From Isoetes taiwanensis (taxonomy: Eukaryota; Streptophyta; Lycopodiopsida; Isoetales; Isoetaceae): a DNA stretch of 64,000 bases. The stretch lies in the NCBI GenBank assembly GCA_021234155.1, contig JAJEKV010000017.1, positions 7,475,253-7,539,252 of the forward strand. Direction: 5' to 3'. The translations under genes and the position numbers were made by a program. Shown piece by piece: positions 11,700-24,664 of this stretch (positions within the stretch are counted from its first letter, which is position 1; each line of letters starts with the position of its first letter). Below the pieces are notes generated by a model that did no database searches, was not told the DNA's origin, and was given only the letters and a program-made list of their open reading frames with translations.

Positions 11700-14600
11700 T
11701 AGAAGAAAGGAATCCTACAAGCCGCTGATTTATCCGTCTTGTACATGCCAAGCAAGAGGTTTTACCCACAAGGGCCATTCTTGTATTCCATGCGCCTTGT
11801 TTTGTGTTTTCTCTGCCTGGCTTCGAAAGATGCACGTAAAGAAATTTAATAATGTCTATATCCTGTCCAGCCTTTTGTATTTTGTAAGCAACAAATCGAG
11901 TTGTCTTTTGTAAGCAACCTCTTTTGCAATAATGTTAAGCCTTTCATTACAAGGCTGCTCAAGTCATTCTATAATCCCGGACATGACTTGCAATTCATAA
12001 ATATTTGTAGATTAAATGATATCAAGCATAAGCCATTTGAGGGTGCAGGCCAGACTTGCTCTGTTACTCAAGCAACAAAATGCTATGTGCTTTCTGAACA
12101 ACAGGACTTCTGAGGCGAGACCTCCTATTCTGCCACCTCTTCTTCTTGTTGATAACCTTTTGTTCCTGAATAATGATCTCATAGTGTCATATTTTAAGCA
12201 TCTGAAAACCTTATTGATGTATTCAGATAACCTTATGCTTCTTAGATAATCATCTTACAGTTCTGACTAAAAAGAGAACATTACTAATAGCCTATTTGTA
12301 GACTTCTTGACAATAGCTATGAGATTCCATTCTAGCTCTTGCAATCACTACCATCATTTAAATATATAACTAAGTTGAGTATGGTAATCGTCAAGGCATT
12401 GAAGGGCTAATTGGAGCAGTAAACAACCTTGCAAATGCGATTCAAAGCCTAGTTTCACAGAGGAATAGAGCTGTTATTATGACAAACTGTTTCATTGGGC
12501 AAGCTACATGATTTTTTAATCTTCTCATTACCTTGTCAATGAGTAAAGATCAATTGTAACCTACATTTCCTTTAATTGGGAAGTCCACACGATTTGTTCG
12601 GTGCCCATTGAATTCGACTTATCTGAGCCAAAGACACCCCGACGTTGACATCAGGAATGAATGCCCATTGAATAAAAACAATTAAGATAATATCCATGAC
12701 AAGAGTAACTACACTTTTAGTTACTGATATCTTTTTTTTATTTCACTGTGACTGCAACTTTGGAGGCGAATGGCAGGATTTGCTAAATCCGGCACAAAGG
12801 CGATGGTAGGACAGCCGGCGATGGAAATGCCTTCATCTTCTTGCAAGTCGGCACGGTGCCGTGTATTCCAATTTTAGGGCATTGAATTATGTATGAGTGC
12901 AAAATGGTTAAAGGCGTTCTGTTATCAAGGCTAAGGTGTAGATCCCCACTGCCACCAATGGATCTTCATCCCCTTTGCTAACTTTAGATTAAGCCCAACA
13001 CCATTTTTTTGCAAAATCTGGATCACGTAAATGGTTGTCGGTATCATAGTTGTAGCCCAGTCCATTTTTCCCTTTTCCCCTTTCTATAAAGCTTCAAAAT
13101 GTTTCCCTACACCTACAATTTGTAAGGCTATCATCTTCTAAGAAATCAGATGTCTTCAGATTTAAGAACATATAAGGTAAATTTTGTGTTTAATATATAA
13201 CTCTGTTTTTCTTACTTTTTTATTTTCACTTTTTGCATGTGACGAATGATATACATTTTCTTTTATAAAGTTTGAGCAAGAACTGAAGATCTAAATATAA
13301 TGTCTAGGAGTCATATCCTACATGGTTAAAGTTCTGCACGCACATTTACGTAGCCATATGACGCTAAAAATTCAAATTGAAAATATGCCAATGAGTATGC
13401 TTTTCCATTCTCTGTGAGCATGGGTCACTGCTGCTTTCTAGGTATTGAATGACATCAATATAATATTTCAACAGTGACCCATGCTTTTGGTTTTGGCCTT
13501 GGCTTTGATTGTAAATTTATCTTGACTCTTGAAGTTGACTTTGATTTCTGCAGTTGTCCCAGGGTTTGCAATGTTAGCCTTGGATGAATCTTGAAGAGTC
13601 TTTATGTGATCTTGGTGAATCTAGTGGGAATTTATGAAAATCGCAAAGAATTTTCAAGGACTTATTGCAAAGAAAATATTCACGTAATTTTCATAGAATT
13701 TTTAGAAATGATGAGGGAATCTAGCAAGAATCTTTGAAGATGTTGTAGAATGTTAATCCTAGCTCCTGAGCTTATAGTCTGAACTAGACATGATAGCCAG
13801 AGTGTCATGTAACTAGTTTATTGCAATCATTCCAACTCTATGCAGATATTAAATAACAAACTCTAGATACATGCATCTTTACATTTGAGCCTTTTCGCAT
13901 GTCAAATTCATGCAATATGTTGGATCTAGAAACTAGAAGATGTAAAGCAACAGATTGACCCATAGTTTGACCAAGTGTTGATGGAAAGTGTGTAAATTTC
14001 ACTTGAATTTAAAACCTTTATGCTACAATCCTCTGCAAAATCTCGATCACAATAAACACTCGATTTTAACACTTCTCATAGTACAAGCACTTGTAGTATA
14101 TATATAATATATGTACCAGTACCAGATATATAATATACAACCGCACCCTGTGCACCCCTGCTAGTGGAGGATTACATTATTAAAACAATTGATGCAATTT
14201 GTTGATGGTTCTCAGCTTCCTTACCATCGACTGAATGGCAATAATAATAGATTAGCTAACGTCTTTAATAGTTTCATGGCCTATCAATAACAATCATATT
14301 TACAACACATCTTCTAGTTGTTCCTTTGGTTCCTTTGGTGAAACCTACATACGTAAACATGGGTGAAAGCTTGCAAGTCCAATGCGTTTGGAGGATTGTG
14401 AAATGCAATTTTAGCATTGAGGAGGGATAGAAAACGGCAGAATGCTATTTCTTAGATTGGGTTTACTTTCAATGATAGCTATGCATGGGTAGATCATGGC
14501 AAATACTTAGCAAACATTGACAAATGTTACTTGCATATATGTTATGCAATCCCGTTACATAATGCTTTGAAAAATAGTTCTCGAAATATTAATAAGTGTT

Positions 14601-14929
14601 ACGCATTAAATATTGGGCAATTACTTGTTGTAAAAAATATAATGTCAAAGAAAATGTTCTACAAATATTATCCAACATATGCAAAAAAATGATGGGAAAG
14701 TGTTAAGAATATATAAATGTTGGGCATATGATGGATATATGTTGGACAAAATTTTAAAAACGATATTCCTTTTATATTGGCTATGTAGTTATTTACTGGT
14801 CATGTAGTTATGTACTTGACTACATAGAATGTGGGCCAGACCAAGAGAAAATTGATACAGGCATTGTCTCATCACATAATATTTTGACAGGTTAATGCGC
14901 ACAATGGAGACAACAAACGCCCCTTCTTC
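11700..14929. other. Noncoding DNA, nothing recognised
   Basis: This is over 3 kb of AT-rich sequence with only short frames. There is a short TA-repeat stretch near 14095-14140. No transposon termini or RNA gene were recognised. Confidence 0.5.
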
Positions 14930-14939
14930 TTCTAATGTG

Positions 14940-15393
14940 GGCGTAGGATAGTCTTACCCTGGATTGGGGGATCCCGGAGGTGTGATCCCGGAGGACGGGA
15001 TCCCGGAGGACGTGTGATCCCGGAGGACAGGATCCCACTGTTAACTGCGCAGTTAAAAGGTGACTGCGCAATTTAGGGCCATTTTTTGGTCAGATTTTTG
15101 CTTGCTGATAGCTGCGACGCTACCCTCTCTTCCTCCTTGGCATCAAACTACAGCTCTTCTCAAGATCATTCCGACCAACCTCGCACAAACCCCAACCGAT
15201 TCCGTGGAGGATCGGCCAAGAAAAAAGCATAAGAAAACTTGGCTGATTTTCGCTATAAGGGGCCTTTTTTTCCCGCCCGCAGCTCTTGCCGATAGAGGAT
15301 CCCGCCCTCCGGAATCACAGGCCCTCTGGCGATGTCGTCCTCCGGGATCACACCTCTGGGATCCCCCAATCCAGGGTAAGACTATCCTACGCC
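14940..15393. mobile_element. Non-autonomous Mutator-like (MULE) TIR element, 454 bp
   Basis: The ends are inverted repeats: GGCGTAGGATAGTCTTACCC at 14940 and its reverse complement ending at 15393. They match over about 56 bp with one mismatch. TTCTAATGTG occurs immediately outside both ends (14930-14939 and 15394-15403), a perfect 10-bp target-site duplication. TIRs of this length with a 9-11-bp duplication fit Mutator-like elements best; hAT and P would give 8 bp. The left arm carries a GATCCCGGAGGACG motif repeated about four times. The interior has no transposase, only a chance frame, so movement would need an enzyme supplied elsewhere. The intact duplication suggests a fairly recent insertion. 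Confidence 0.8.
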
Positions 15394-15403
15394 TTCTAAT
15401 GTG

Positions 15404-16650
15404 TACTCTTGGAGTAACAAGAGGGCAGGGAATGATAGGGTGGTACTGTGGTTGTCAAACCGTTCCCAAGCCACTTCACCCTCCGGCCATGGAGGGCAAC
15501 CCTCCGTGCGCAGCACCTTGTTTGTTCTTAAGAGTAGAAATATTCTACTAAAACAAGGAATAATATTTAGTAAAATGAGGAGGTGGTGGTGGTTTGCAAG
15601 CTAACAAGGAGCTCACAAAGTGCATTGTCTGACTTGACCAAATCCAGAAAGGAAGGAGGTTTGGGGTGTAAGGATCTATTTATCCAAGCATAAACCCTGA
15701 ATCACACCCTGTAGGTAGCCACACTTTGGAGCATGACTTACCAGATTCGGCTTTTTTCAAATATCCCCCTGCTCAGGGGCTTCGCAGAATTTTGAGAAGG
15801 ACGTTAGTGTCACGGCACAGGCTCGGGGGAGTGGTTCAGGAGACTTGATAGATGAGCACTAAGCAAGCAACATTCTCATTAACCATAGCTTTCCCATTAG
15901 CCAATAAAAAATATTATAACATTGATTGGATAGGTTGTGATCACAAAAGGGAAAGCAACAATTATATATATGGAGACAATTTTACCTTTTAAAGGGCATC
16001 CTTATTTTATATAACGACCTTTATCCTTTAAAAAGCTGTGGGCATAGAAAGATCCAAGAAACCTATCCTTTCCTTGATACTTTCCAAAACTTTAAAAGCT
16101 AGAGAAGATAGAATGGTCGTTTTATTAGACTCTTGGGATTGGGTAAACCCAGAGAATGACTGCTTGCTTGTGCTCTCAAGCTTGGACCCAGTTGGGTTGT
16201 GAACTTGTGCTACTATGCTTGCCTACTAGGCTTGCTAAATGTGCAGGATGAATAGGTCATTCCTATCAAATTGGTATCAGAGAGAAGGTTTTGATTAAAC
16301 TTGGGAACCTGACATGGAAATTGTTTTGCACGAAAGTCTTTTGGAAAGCGTTATTACCTTTTATAGATAGAACGAGCAACCTAAGCTTTTTAAACCTTTG
16401 CAATTATATGTTAAAAGGGTATTTGTATGTGCATATGAAATGCTAGATTGACTGAGCATTGTAAACATTTGATTTGAATTAAAGAAGTTGACTTTCTTTT
16501 ATATGTCTGCTCTTGATTAGAATAGGAGATTATTGCATCTGCAACACAATAGTCAAGTCCTGAGTTCATTGTTTTGTATTGTCTGTCAAGAATTGATGGT
16601 CATGTTACCAGCCTAGAGAAGAGATAAGTTATAAATCTCGCAAGGATTGT
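15404..16650. other. Noncoding DNA, nothing recognised
   Basis: Short frames only. CTCGAGAGGGGATATATTATAA-like and CTAGAGAAGAGATAAGTTATAA-like phrases near 16.61-16.69 kb look like a degenerate local repeat. No supported gene. Confidence 0.4.
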
Positions 16651-16789
16651 TGGTAGGATTATCGGCCCTCGAGAGGGGATATATTATAAGCTCTCAAGGA
16701 TACATGGTTATCAGCTAGAGATAATTTCTGTCGAGCTGCCTTCTTAAGAGAGAGTTTTTCAATCATCATCATGATTGATGATACTCTTA

Positions 16790-18180
16790 GGCTACTGAAG
16801 GGATCCAGCAGCATTAAAAACAAAAGGCACAATTGCACAACGGGACATCTCAATATCTGGTAAATATGAAACAAAATGAACCACATCTAGTGTTGAATGA
16901 CACACAATCATGTCAGAAACTAAAGGCTCAACAAACTCTACCTCGCGTCGCGTAAGAGCAGATGAATCAACATGAGGAACAAGTGGCATGCTATCAAGCG
17001 GAGAAACTGGCAAAAGGACAAAGGGAGAAATACACGGAGATATATTATGAGAGGAAGGTAAAAGGGCGTCATCACAATGAGGACGAACAACTAAAGTCAA
17101 CATAGTTGAAGCATGTATCACTGTAGAAGGATCAAGAGTAGAATTGGAAACCAAAGGGGTAATGATACTAGTAGAAGTAAGACCATAAAGAGGCTAAGAG
17201 GATTGAGAAGGTTTCAATATCAAAGAAAGTGTCTCTGAACCAGGAAAGAGATGACACTGTGGAAATAATTATCTAAGTTCACCACATGCCACTTTTAACA
17301 ACCACACAGTCAAGTATAGACTGCCCAACTGGAAGTAAGACACGGATGCATGAGCCATAAATAATAGAATGGGAAATATGTATAATGATGACTAGGAAAT
17401 CATGGACCAATAGATCAATAGGCAGATCAAGAAGTAAAAACCGGCAAGGCATTTTACATACAGAGACCATAGATGGTGAAAAACTAGGAATATAATAATA
17501 GAAATGTAGCATCCACCCATAGCATCCACATCTCTAGAGAGCAGCTGCTACATAAGCAGTAAGAAACCTTTGCCCAACTTTTTCAAGGATTGATATGCAG
17601 GTAGACCGAGGCGAGAGATATGTCGAGGGAGCCAACATGTGAGCCTGTTAAAGTCTAGAAAACCATCAGTATAATAACCAATGACAGAATGAGATGCCAC
17701 ATTTTTTACATATCTAACATGAGCATCATGGTTGAGTTTCACTAAAGGAACCACAGATGCCGCCACAGTCTAAAGAATAAAATACATCATCTAGGGGCAA
17801 CTGCAAATCAATTCTTGATGCCTAGCTTTAAGGATCTTCAAAATATAACTAAGCTCTTCTCTGCTAGTGGAAGATAAAGCCTGAAGAGCAGTGTCTAGAA
17901 CAAGCCTTGTAGAATCAGTAAAGTCCTTCTTAAGCCAATTTGAGAAGGAGATGCGTTCAAGTGCCGGACAAGTGCCATTCATACTAGAAGAGCTTCGAGG
18001 TCCACCACAACCACCATCCTCCATCCTGATGGTGATGGAAGGATCTCTAGCAGAAGATGGTTGAATTAAAAGAGCTTCCAAAGGAGGGAAGTCATGAGAA
18101 AAGGCAAACGGATTTTCACGAACCGAAAGGAGAACCATTGAATCACCCATTGTCGAGGCTTCCGCCAGCATCTTTAACAA
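16790..18180 (-). pseudogene. Decayed retroelement gag/ORF1-like protein (DUF4283-type, tentative)
   Basis: Four adjacent minus-strand frames make one plausible decayed protein. The first is an N-terminal segment (from 18180) with a Pro/Ser-rich part followed by an amphipathic helix-like stretch. Next is a block containing GYYTDGFLDFNRLTCWLPRH then LGKGFLLLM, and then a hydrophobic block with LPIDLLVHDFL. The tail is rich in Ser/Pro/Leu. The pattern of a DGF..F.RL..WL..H core, GKGF.LL and LP..L....F is that of DUF4283 domains found in plant LINE ORF1 and gag-like proteins. At least three frame breaks separate the blocks. No reverse transcriptase follows downstream. Confidence 0.4.
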
Positions 18181-18199
18181 GGGGGCTCAAACAAAACAG

Positions 18200-19250
18200 A
18201 CCCAATCCGGCCCCGAAACACAATATAACCAAAAGCAAAAGTATACAAAAAGAAAGATCGCTGGAAGAGCTTTCTAACTAACCAAAAATCGCTGAAAACG
18301 ACGTATGAATGCAAAAACTATAAAAATAACGGGCCAGTCGCCGCCATCACCATGGCACCATCTGAATTCTTCCTCCTCCATGTTGTCTTTGTAATCCCTT
18401 CCATGGACTTTTGCAAAGACCACTTCAGGTTAATATAGAACCTTAAGCCAAAACATGCGTAAATATGACTCAAGCTTTAAAAATGATTAACATTTATCAA
18501 AGCAAAAGAAATTACCAGTTCCTATGATAAATAACAATTTCTTTTTGTTAATCAAACTAATTTTTTCAGTCAATACATCATATTTGCCTTCAAAGGAGTT
18601 CAGAGTTGACTCTAGAACAACCTAAGATAAAAAATGAAGTTTAGAATTTTGCTTATCTTTAGAATCAAAACCATACAACTTAGCAGACTTGGCAAATAAA
18701 TCTCTACACTGTCTTGAATGTATCTTCAATGTCGCCATGTCTTGTAAGCTTTTTCAAATGAAATAATTTGGAAAACATACATAGGAGTAAGGAATCATGT
18801 TACATGCAGTGAAACCAGAGGAAAGTTAGCCTAAGAAAGGTAAGAGCCCAAGTCATTAACAGGTAAGCTTTAGATTTCTTGAACTTTTCGCCCTTCACCA
18901 TGCATGTCATCATAATAGATATGTCTATTTTTCGAACAAAGAATGTCTAATATATTGTGTCATGATTTAACCTACATGCATCCATTATGAAGGACAATAA
19001 CTATATTTATCAATCAAAAAGATTATAACGAAAAAAAAATGCAAAGACAGGACTGTAATCCCAGTGGACAAATTGATCCAGCTGAGCAGAACTGTCTGTC
19101 TATGCATAGGTTTCATGGTAAGTTTTCCAAAACAATAATTTCTTCTCTTGATCAAGAGAAGAACAATGATAAGTAATCATAAGCTATAACAATTTTATCC
19201 TCCATTAACTGAAGAAGAATCTCATCTACAATGTTGATGCCCTTAAATAT
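18200..19250. other. Noncoding DNA, nothing recognised
   Basis: AT-rich. A short Met-initiated minus-strand frame near 18640-18740 has no family support. I see no repeats until the tandem array starts. Confidence 0.4.
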
Positions 19251-21750
19251 ATATGTTTGAGCCCCCGTATTTCATATTATAAAATCTTAGGCAAAGCCAT
19301 ATAGAAGCTCGATATTCTATCAAAACTTTAGGCAAACTCGTCACACTTTAAAATCATAGGCGCCCCCAATCATAAATGATCATACGAGAGGTCCCAGGAG
19401 GCTCCCACATACGATCTAGGCCATCCGACGACTGTGGTAGTACAAGGTGCACCTCGTTTAGAATATGTAGCACAATAATAGGGGGTTCCAGGGGGATTTG
19501 ATATAGATATAAAAATTACAATTCCTGAAACCATAGACCATATCCCAAAAACAATTGAGTGGGTTGTTATAAGAAGAAAAGCATAGATTTAAAAATAAAA
19601 AATAATCACGTTAACTCATTGGTTATGTTCATCAAAGTACTCTTATTAGAACATTGAGTTATTTTGGTAGAGGTTCGAGCCCCCGTATTTCATATTCTAA
19701 CACCTTAGGCAAAGCCATATAGAAGATCGATATTCCATCAAAACTTTAGGCGAACACGTATTTCGTACTTTAAAATCATAGGCGCCCCCAATCATAAATG
19801 ACCATAAGCGAAACGAGAGGTGCCAGGAGACTCGAACATACGACCTGGGCCAGCGGATCGACGGATCCGACGACTGCGGTAGTACAAGGTGCACCTCGTT
19901 TAGAAATTATGTAGCGCAATAACTGGGGGTTCCAGGGGGATTTGATATGGATATAAAAATTACAATTCTTGAAACCATAGACTATATCCCAAAAACAATT
20001 GAGTGGATTGTTATAAGAAAAAAAAACATAGATTTAAAATAAAAAATAATAATGTTAGGTCATTGATTTTGTTGGTCAAAGTAGTCTTATTAGGACATTG
20101 AGTTACTTTGGTAGAGGTTCGAGCCCCCATGTTTCATATTCTAAAACCTTAGGCAATGCCATATAGGAGCTCGATATTCCATCAAAATTTTAGGCAAACT
20201 CGTATTTCATACTTTAAAATCATAGACGCCCCCAACATAAATGACCATAAGCGAAACGAGAGGTGCCAGGAGACTCCAACATACGATCTGGGTCGTAGGA
20301 TCGACGGATCCAACGACTGTGATAGTACAGGGTGCACCTTATTTAGAATATGTAGCACAATAACAGGGGGTTCCAGGAGGATTTGATATGGATGTAAAAA
20401 TTACAATTTCTGAAACCATAGACCATATCCCAAAAACAATTGAGTGGGTTATAAGAAAAAAAACATAGATTTAAAATAAAAAATAATCACGTTAGCTTAT
20501 TGGTTATGTTGGTCAAAGTAGTCTTATTAGGACATTGAGTTATTTTGGTAGAGATTCGAGCCCACGTATTTCATATTCTAAAACCTTAGGCAAAATCATA
20601 TAGAAGCTCGATTCCATCAAAACTTTAGGCAAACTCATATTTCATACTTTAAAATCATAAGCGCCCCCAATCATTAATGACCATAAGCGAAACGAGAGGT
20701 GCCAGGAGGCTCCAACATATGATCTGGGCCGTAGGATCGACGGATCCAACGACTGTGGTAGTATGGGGTGCACCTCGTTTAGAATATGTAGCACAATAAC
20801 AGGGGGTTCTAAGGGGATTTGATAAGGATGTAAAAATTACATCTCCTGAAACCATAGACCATATCCCCAAAACAATTGAGTGGGTTATTATAAAAAATTT
20901 ATATATATATATATAGATTTAAAATAAAAAATAACACATTAGCTCATTGGTTAGTCTTATTAGAAACATTGAGTTATTTTGGTAGAGGTTCGAGACCCCG
21001 TATTTCATATTCTAAAACCTTAGGTAAAATCATATAGAAGCTCGATATTCCATCAAAAATTTAGGCAAACTCGTATTTAATACTTTAAAATCATAGATGC
21101 CCCCAATCATAAATGACCATGAGCGAAACGAGAGGTGCCAGGAAGCTCCAACATACGATCTGGGCCGTAGGATCGACGGATCTGATGACTGTAGTAGTAC
21201 GTAGTGCACCTCGTTTAGAATATGCAGCACAATAATAGGGGTTCCAGGGGGATTTGATATGGATGTAAAAATTATAATTCCTGAAACCATAGACCATATC
21301 CCAAAAATAATTGAGTGGGTTGTTATAAAAAAAACATAGATTTAAAATAAAAAATAATCACGTTAGCTCATTGGTTATGTTGGTCAAAGTAGTGTATTAG
21401 GACATTGAGTTATTTTGGTAGAGGTTCGAGCTCTCGTATTTCATATTCTAAAACCTTAGGCAAAGCCATATAGAAGCTCAATATTCCATCAAAACCTTAG
21501 GCAAACTCGTATTTCATACTTTAAAATCATAGGTGCCCCCAATCATAAATGTCCATGAGCGAAATGAGAGGTGCCAAGAGGGTCCAACATACGATATGGG
21601 CCGTAGGATCGACGGATCCCACGACTGTGATAGTACAGGGTGCGAAATGAGAGGTGCCAGGAGGCTCCAACATACGATATGGGCCGTAGGATCGACGGAT
21701 CCGACGACTGTGGTAGTATAGGGTGCACCTCATCTAGAATATGTAGCACT
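19250..21750. repeat. Tandem array of ~436-bp units with tRNA-like A/B boxes (SINE-like)
   Basis: About six head-to-tail units. The reference motif GGTTCGAGCCCC lies at 19672, 20116, 20553 (one substitution), 20987 and 21423, with a mutated copy near 19254, giving spacings of 444, 437, 434 and 436 bp. Each unit also has TAGCTCATTGG or a close variant (19612, 20055, 20493, 20940, 21364) 47-61 bp upstream. These match the RNA polymerase III A box (TRGCNNAGTGG, one mismatch) and B box (GGTTCGANNCC) at tRNA-like spacing. So each unit may derive from a tRNA-derived SINE amplified in tandem. The last unit holds an internal 83-bp duplication (21559 and 21642) and is truncated near 21750. A (TA)n insertion sits at 20900-20914. 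Confidence 0.85.
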
Positions 21751-22195
21751 TTATCCTCTACATATTTGACAACTGAACCAGCATTCTTCATTGCCAACAT
21801 TGGATGTATGCTTGCTTCAGGAGTCATCTAAACCGAGGAAGTTAAAACAACCTACCACAATTACAGTTTATGCAATGTATTATGTTAGGTAAAGTTCTGC
21901 AATCCCTCTCCTCCCCCCCCCGGTGCGCCATTTGCCTACCCTTTCTGACTGACTAAAAGGTATGTGAAAAAAAGATGATGGAGTGAATGATTCTGTTTCG
22001 AAATAAAAACTAATAAAGATTCTTTCTATTCCATTAATATTCTTATTAATAATTAATAATCTGTCTCAATTGATTTTGATTTGATGTAAATTTTTCTTTG
22101 TGTCATGTCATCATTATTATGTATTATATAAAGGATTACGCATCATAGGCATAGGCATTTCATTTCATTTTTTGGAGGAAAATAGAGACCGAAGT

Positions 22196-22396
22196 ATGAA
22201 CGGAAAGAAACCTAAATATAAGCAAAAACAATTGATACCGAAAGGATTCTATTTCTTATTGGAGAGGATGCAGAAACCTCAACAGAACCCTCATTGGGAG
22301 AAAGCTTGTTGGGATAAAGATCATCAGTATTTATTGAATTTATGGACAAAATACAGAGCAAGACCCACTCCCTCCCATCCCGCGAGACTAGAATAA
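22196..22396 (+). other. Small ORF of organelle-like character, unidentified
   Basis: A 66-codon Lys/Gln-rich frame starts MNGKKPKYKQ, has a purine-rich GGAGGAAAA about 14 nt upstream and a very AT-rich leader (22020-22150). It ends PTPSHPARLE. The purine box and leader resemble plastid genes, so a nuclear copy of organelle DNA is possible, but I do not recognise the protein. It may equally be a chance frame. Confidence 0.2.
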
Positions 22397-22589
22397 AATG
22401 GAGCTAGAGAGTTTAATGTAACAGGAGTTTTTTTTTTTTTAATCGCCTATCACCACTTACTTTACTGGATCAAGAAAAGTGGCTAAGACAAGAGAGAACA
22501 CATCAATCTTCTGCAAGCATTCATGGTTGTGCTTTGTAGTGAAGAAACTATATACCCTCTTTTTTATATATTGCTTTATATGTTATTTT

Positions 22590-22633
22590 GGGGGAGGAGG
22601 AGGAGGAGGAGGAGGAGGAGGAGGAGGAGGAGG
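22590..22633. repeat. (GGA)n microsatellite
   Basis: About 14 GGA units occur in an otherwise AT-rich region. Just downstream, ACATCAAGCCACATTGGCGA and ACATCATCCCACATTGGCGA form a short direct repeat. The long poly-Gly and poly-Arg frames over this site are artefacts of the repeat. Confidence 0.95.
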
Positions 22634-22649
22634 AAATTCTTACATCAAG

Positions 22650-23985
22650 CCACATTGGCGATATCACGATTGGGCGATGTGACCAAAATTTTACATCATC
22701 CCACATTGGCGACATCCGACCGAACATATGGCGCATTAAGTATTTTTTGTGATGAAGGAACTATTTATATCTCTAAATCCCTTATCATTGAAGATGAATA
22801 CCACACTCTTTAGATTTGCTCGGTGTTTGCAACCATTTGAGCACTATATGTTAACTTGATTACACCTCATCGTCCGTTACATTTGCTCTTGCAGACGCCG
22901 GCAATAATGGCATTATCATCCTCCATCTTGGAGGTTCTCGACAAGCGAGATGAAATAAGTCCTGCATCATCACACTGATATGTACGCATGTATAGATATA
23001 CACTTTCTTAGCGAGTCCATTGCTATTAAGGTTTTTCCATCAAAGACTCTTTGGAACAGGGTCTTTTTTAATACTAGGCAGTAATGGGCTTGATGTGATC
23101 TCTTTCTTGTATTGGGTCCCGTAGATAGGTGTTGTATTGCACACATCAAGCTTCTCATGATCTCATGGTTGTATTTTATGGTAAAAAAATCTCTTTGATT
23201 ATGCATTGCTCAACAAACATAAATACACTAGCACAATCACCTATAATATGCACATACATTAATCTTGCATGCACTCATGGTTGTGTGTTCATGGTGAATG
23301 AACAATTCATAGCTATTTGATTGCTCAAAGACGATGGATCTTAAGAGAGTATGCTGGCTAATGGTCTATCAGATGCACACAAATATAATTTTTTACTTTT
23401 ATTTACTTTTGTATGACGGCAAGAACACTTGTATTTTACTAAATTTACAAAGTTACAAGCTAAACTCTAAGCTGCTCCACAAAATGAAATAACAAAATTT
23501 CAAATACTAGCCAAAAGCTTATCTCCAATAAAATATCATCTGCTAAATTGCCAAAGCGTTATAATGCAATGCAAATGATTGGCTTAGATTCAATCCCCAG
23601 ACTGGAGAGTGTTCGCGCTAGAGTAACTTGTTGTTATCAATGAGGACCTTGATGTGATCCCCTTGCTTAAATTTTGAAATATAGGCGAGAATCCTCTACC
23701 ACGATCATGGCCTTGAGGACCTGCTTGCCACGATAATATATGGTCAGGAACATGTGTTGGACCCAAAGAACCAACAAATACATCAATACTCTACATGAAT
23801 TCATACTTTTATATTTTCATTATGATATTTGGCTAGTTGCTTTGAGTTATTAATCCAAGTTCTACATGACTATGGATTCAAATGGATGTACAATATAAGT
23901 ATATGAATATAAATGGAGGCAAAACTCATAAAGCAATTGATCTTAAATGCTCTTCTTTCTCAAATAATATAGTAGGAATAGAATA
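22650..23985. other. Noncoding DNA, nothing recognised
   Basis: AT-rich stretch with only short frames and no recognisable family. GCATTCATGGTTGTG-type phrases recur (22518, 23160, 23275), suggesting old dispersed repeat debris. Confidence 0.4.
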
Positions 23986-24070
23986 AAATAGATAGTTTTT
24001 TAACGTATGCGGAGACCAATCGACCCATAGGACCCAATAAAAAGAGCCCAACAAACTTATTACAGTAACA
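23985..24070 (-). mobile_element. LINE 3' end, severely 5'-truncated
   Basis: Read on the minus strand, ATTGGGTCC..ATGGG.CGATTGGTCTCCG followed by ACGTTAAAA closely matches the 3' end of the LINE at 54.35-56.45 kb. It ends at ACTATCTA. Only about 80 bp of body is recognisable, as expected for a 5'-truncated LINE insertion. Confidence 0.6.
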
Positions 24071-24664
24071 CACCTTTCTCAAAGGGACCAATATAATTAT
24101 GAAGGTGAAGGGACTATATAAATTTTGCAAACACATCAATGTTCTCCATGCATTCATATTGTATATTCATGGTGATTGATTCGCATCATAATTCATGGAT
24201 TCAAAAGCATTACATGGAGGATGCCAACCTTTGTAAAAAAGTAATTTAATACCCCAAAAATAATCAAATACCCCAAAAAAATAGTTAGCAACCCCTTTTA
24301 AAAATATCTCAAGGAGGTCTAAAGTCATGCCAAACTCTCTGACCATTTGTTCCATGCATGCTTTACAAAAATAAGTCTTCTTTCTTTCTTCTACATGGAA
24401 ATGTCAAAGAGTATTTAATTGTCTTTGATATCAAAGACCCACATACAAATTAAAACGACCACCACGACCAACACCACCACCACCATCATCATCCTGTTAT
24501 TCTTATTACGGTAAAAATAGGCATCATATTCTATACTTCAAAGAATGTACTAGAAAAGAAAAACTAAGAAGATATTCTTCTAACTCTCAACTAGGAAAAA
24601 CTATTGAAAAATGTAGAGTCTGGCTGAGAAAATAATGATTCACAAATATCTATAAACAAGTAAT

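Noticed and set aside
15060-15551. 163-codon + strand ORF
   Set aside because: It starts within the MULE and runs out across its right TIR and target duplication; no domain.
19600-21440. True tRNA genes
   Set aside because: Only A- and B-box-like motifs are present; no acceptor stem, anticodon arm or cloverleaf can be formed, and the motif repeats every ~436 bp.
22479-22813. Poly-Gly and poly-Arg containing small proteins
   Set aside because: Created by the (GGA)n microsatellite.
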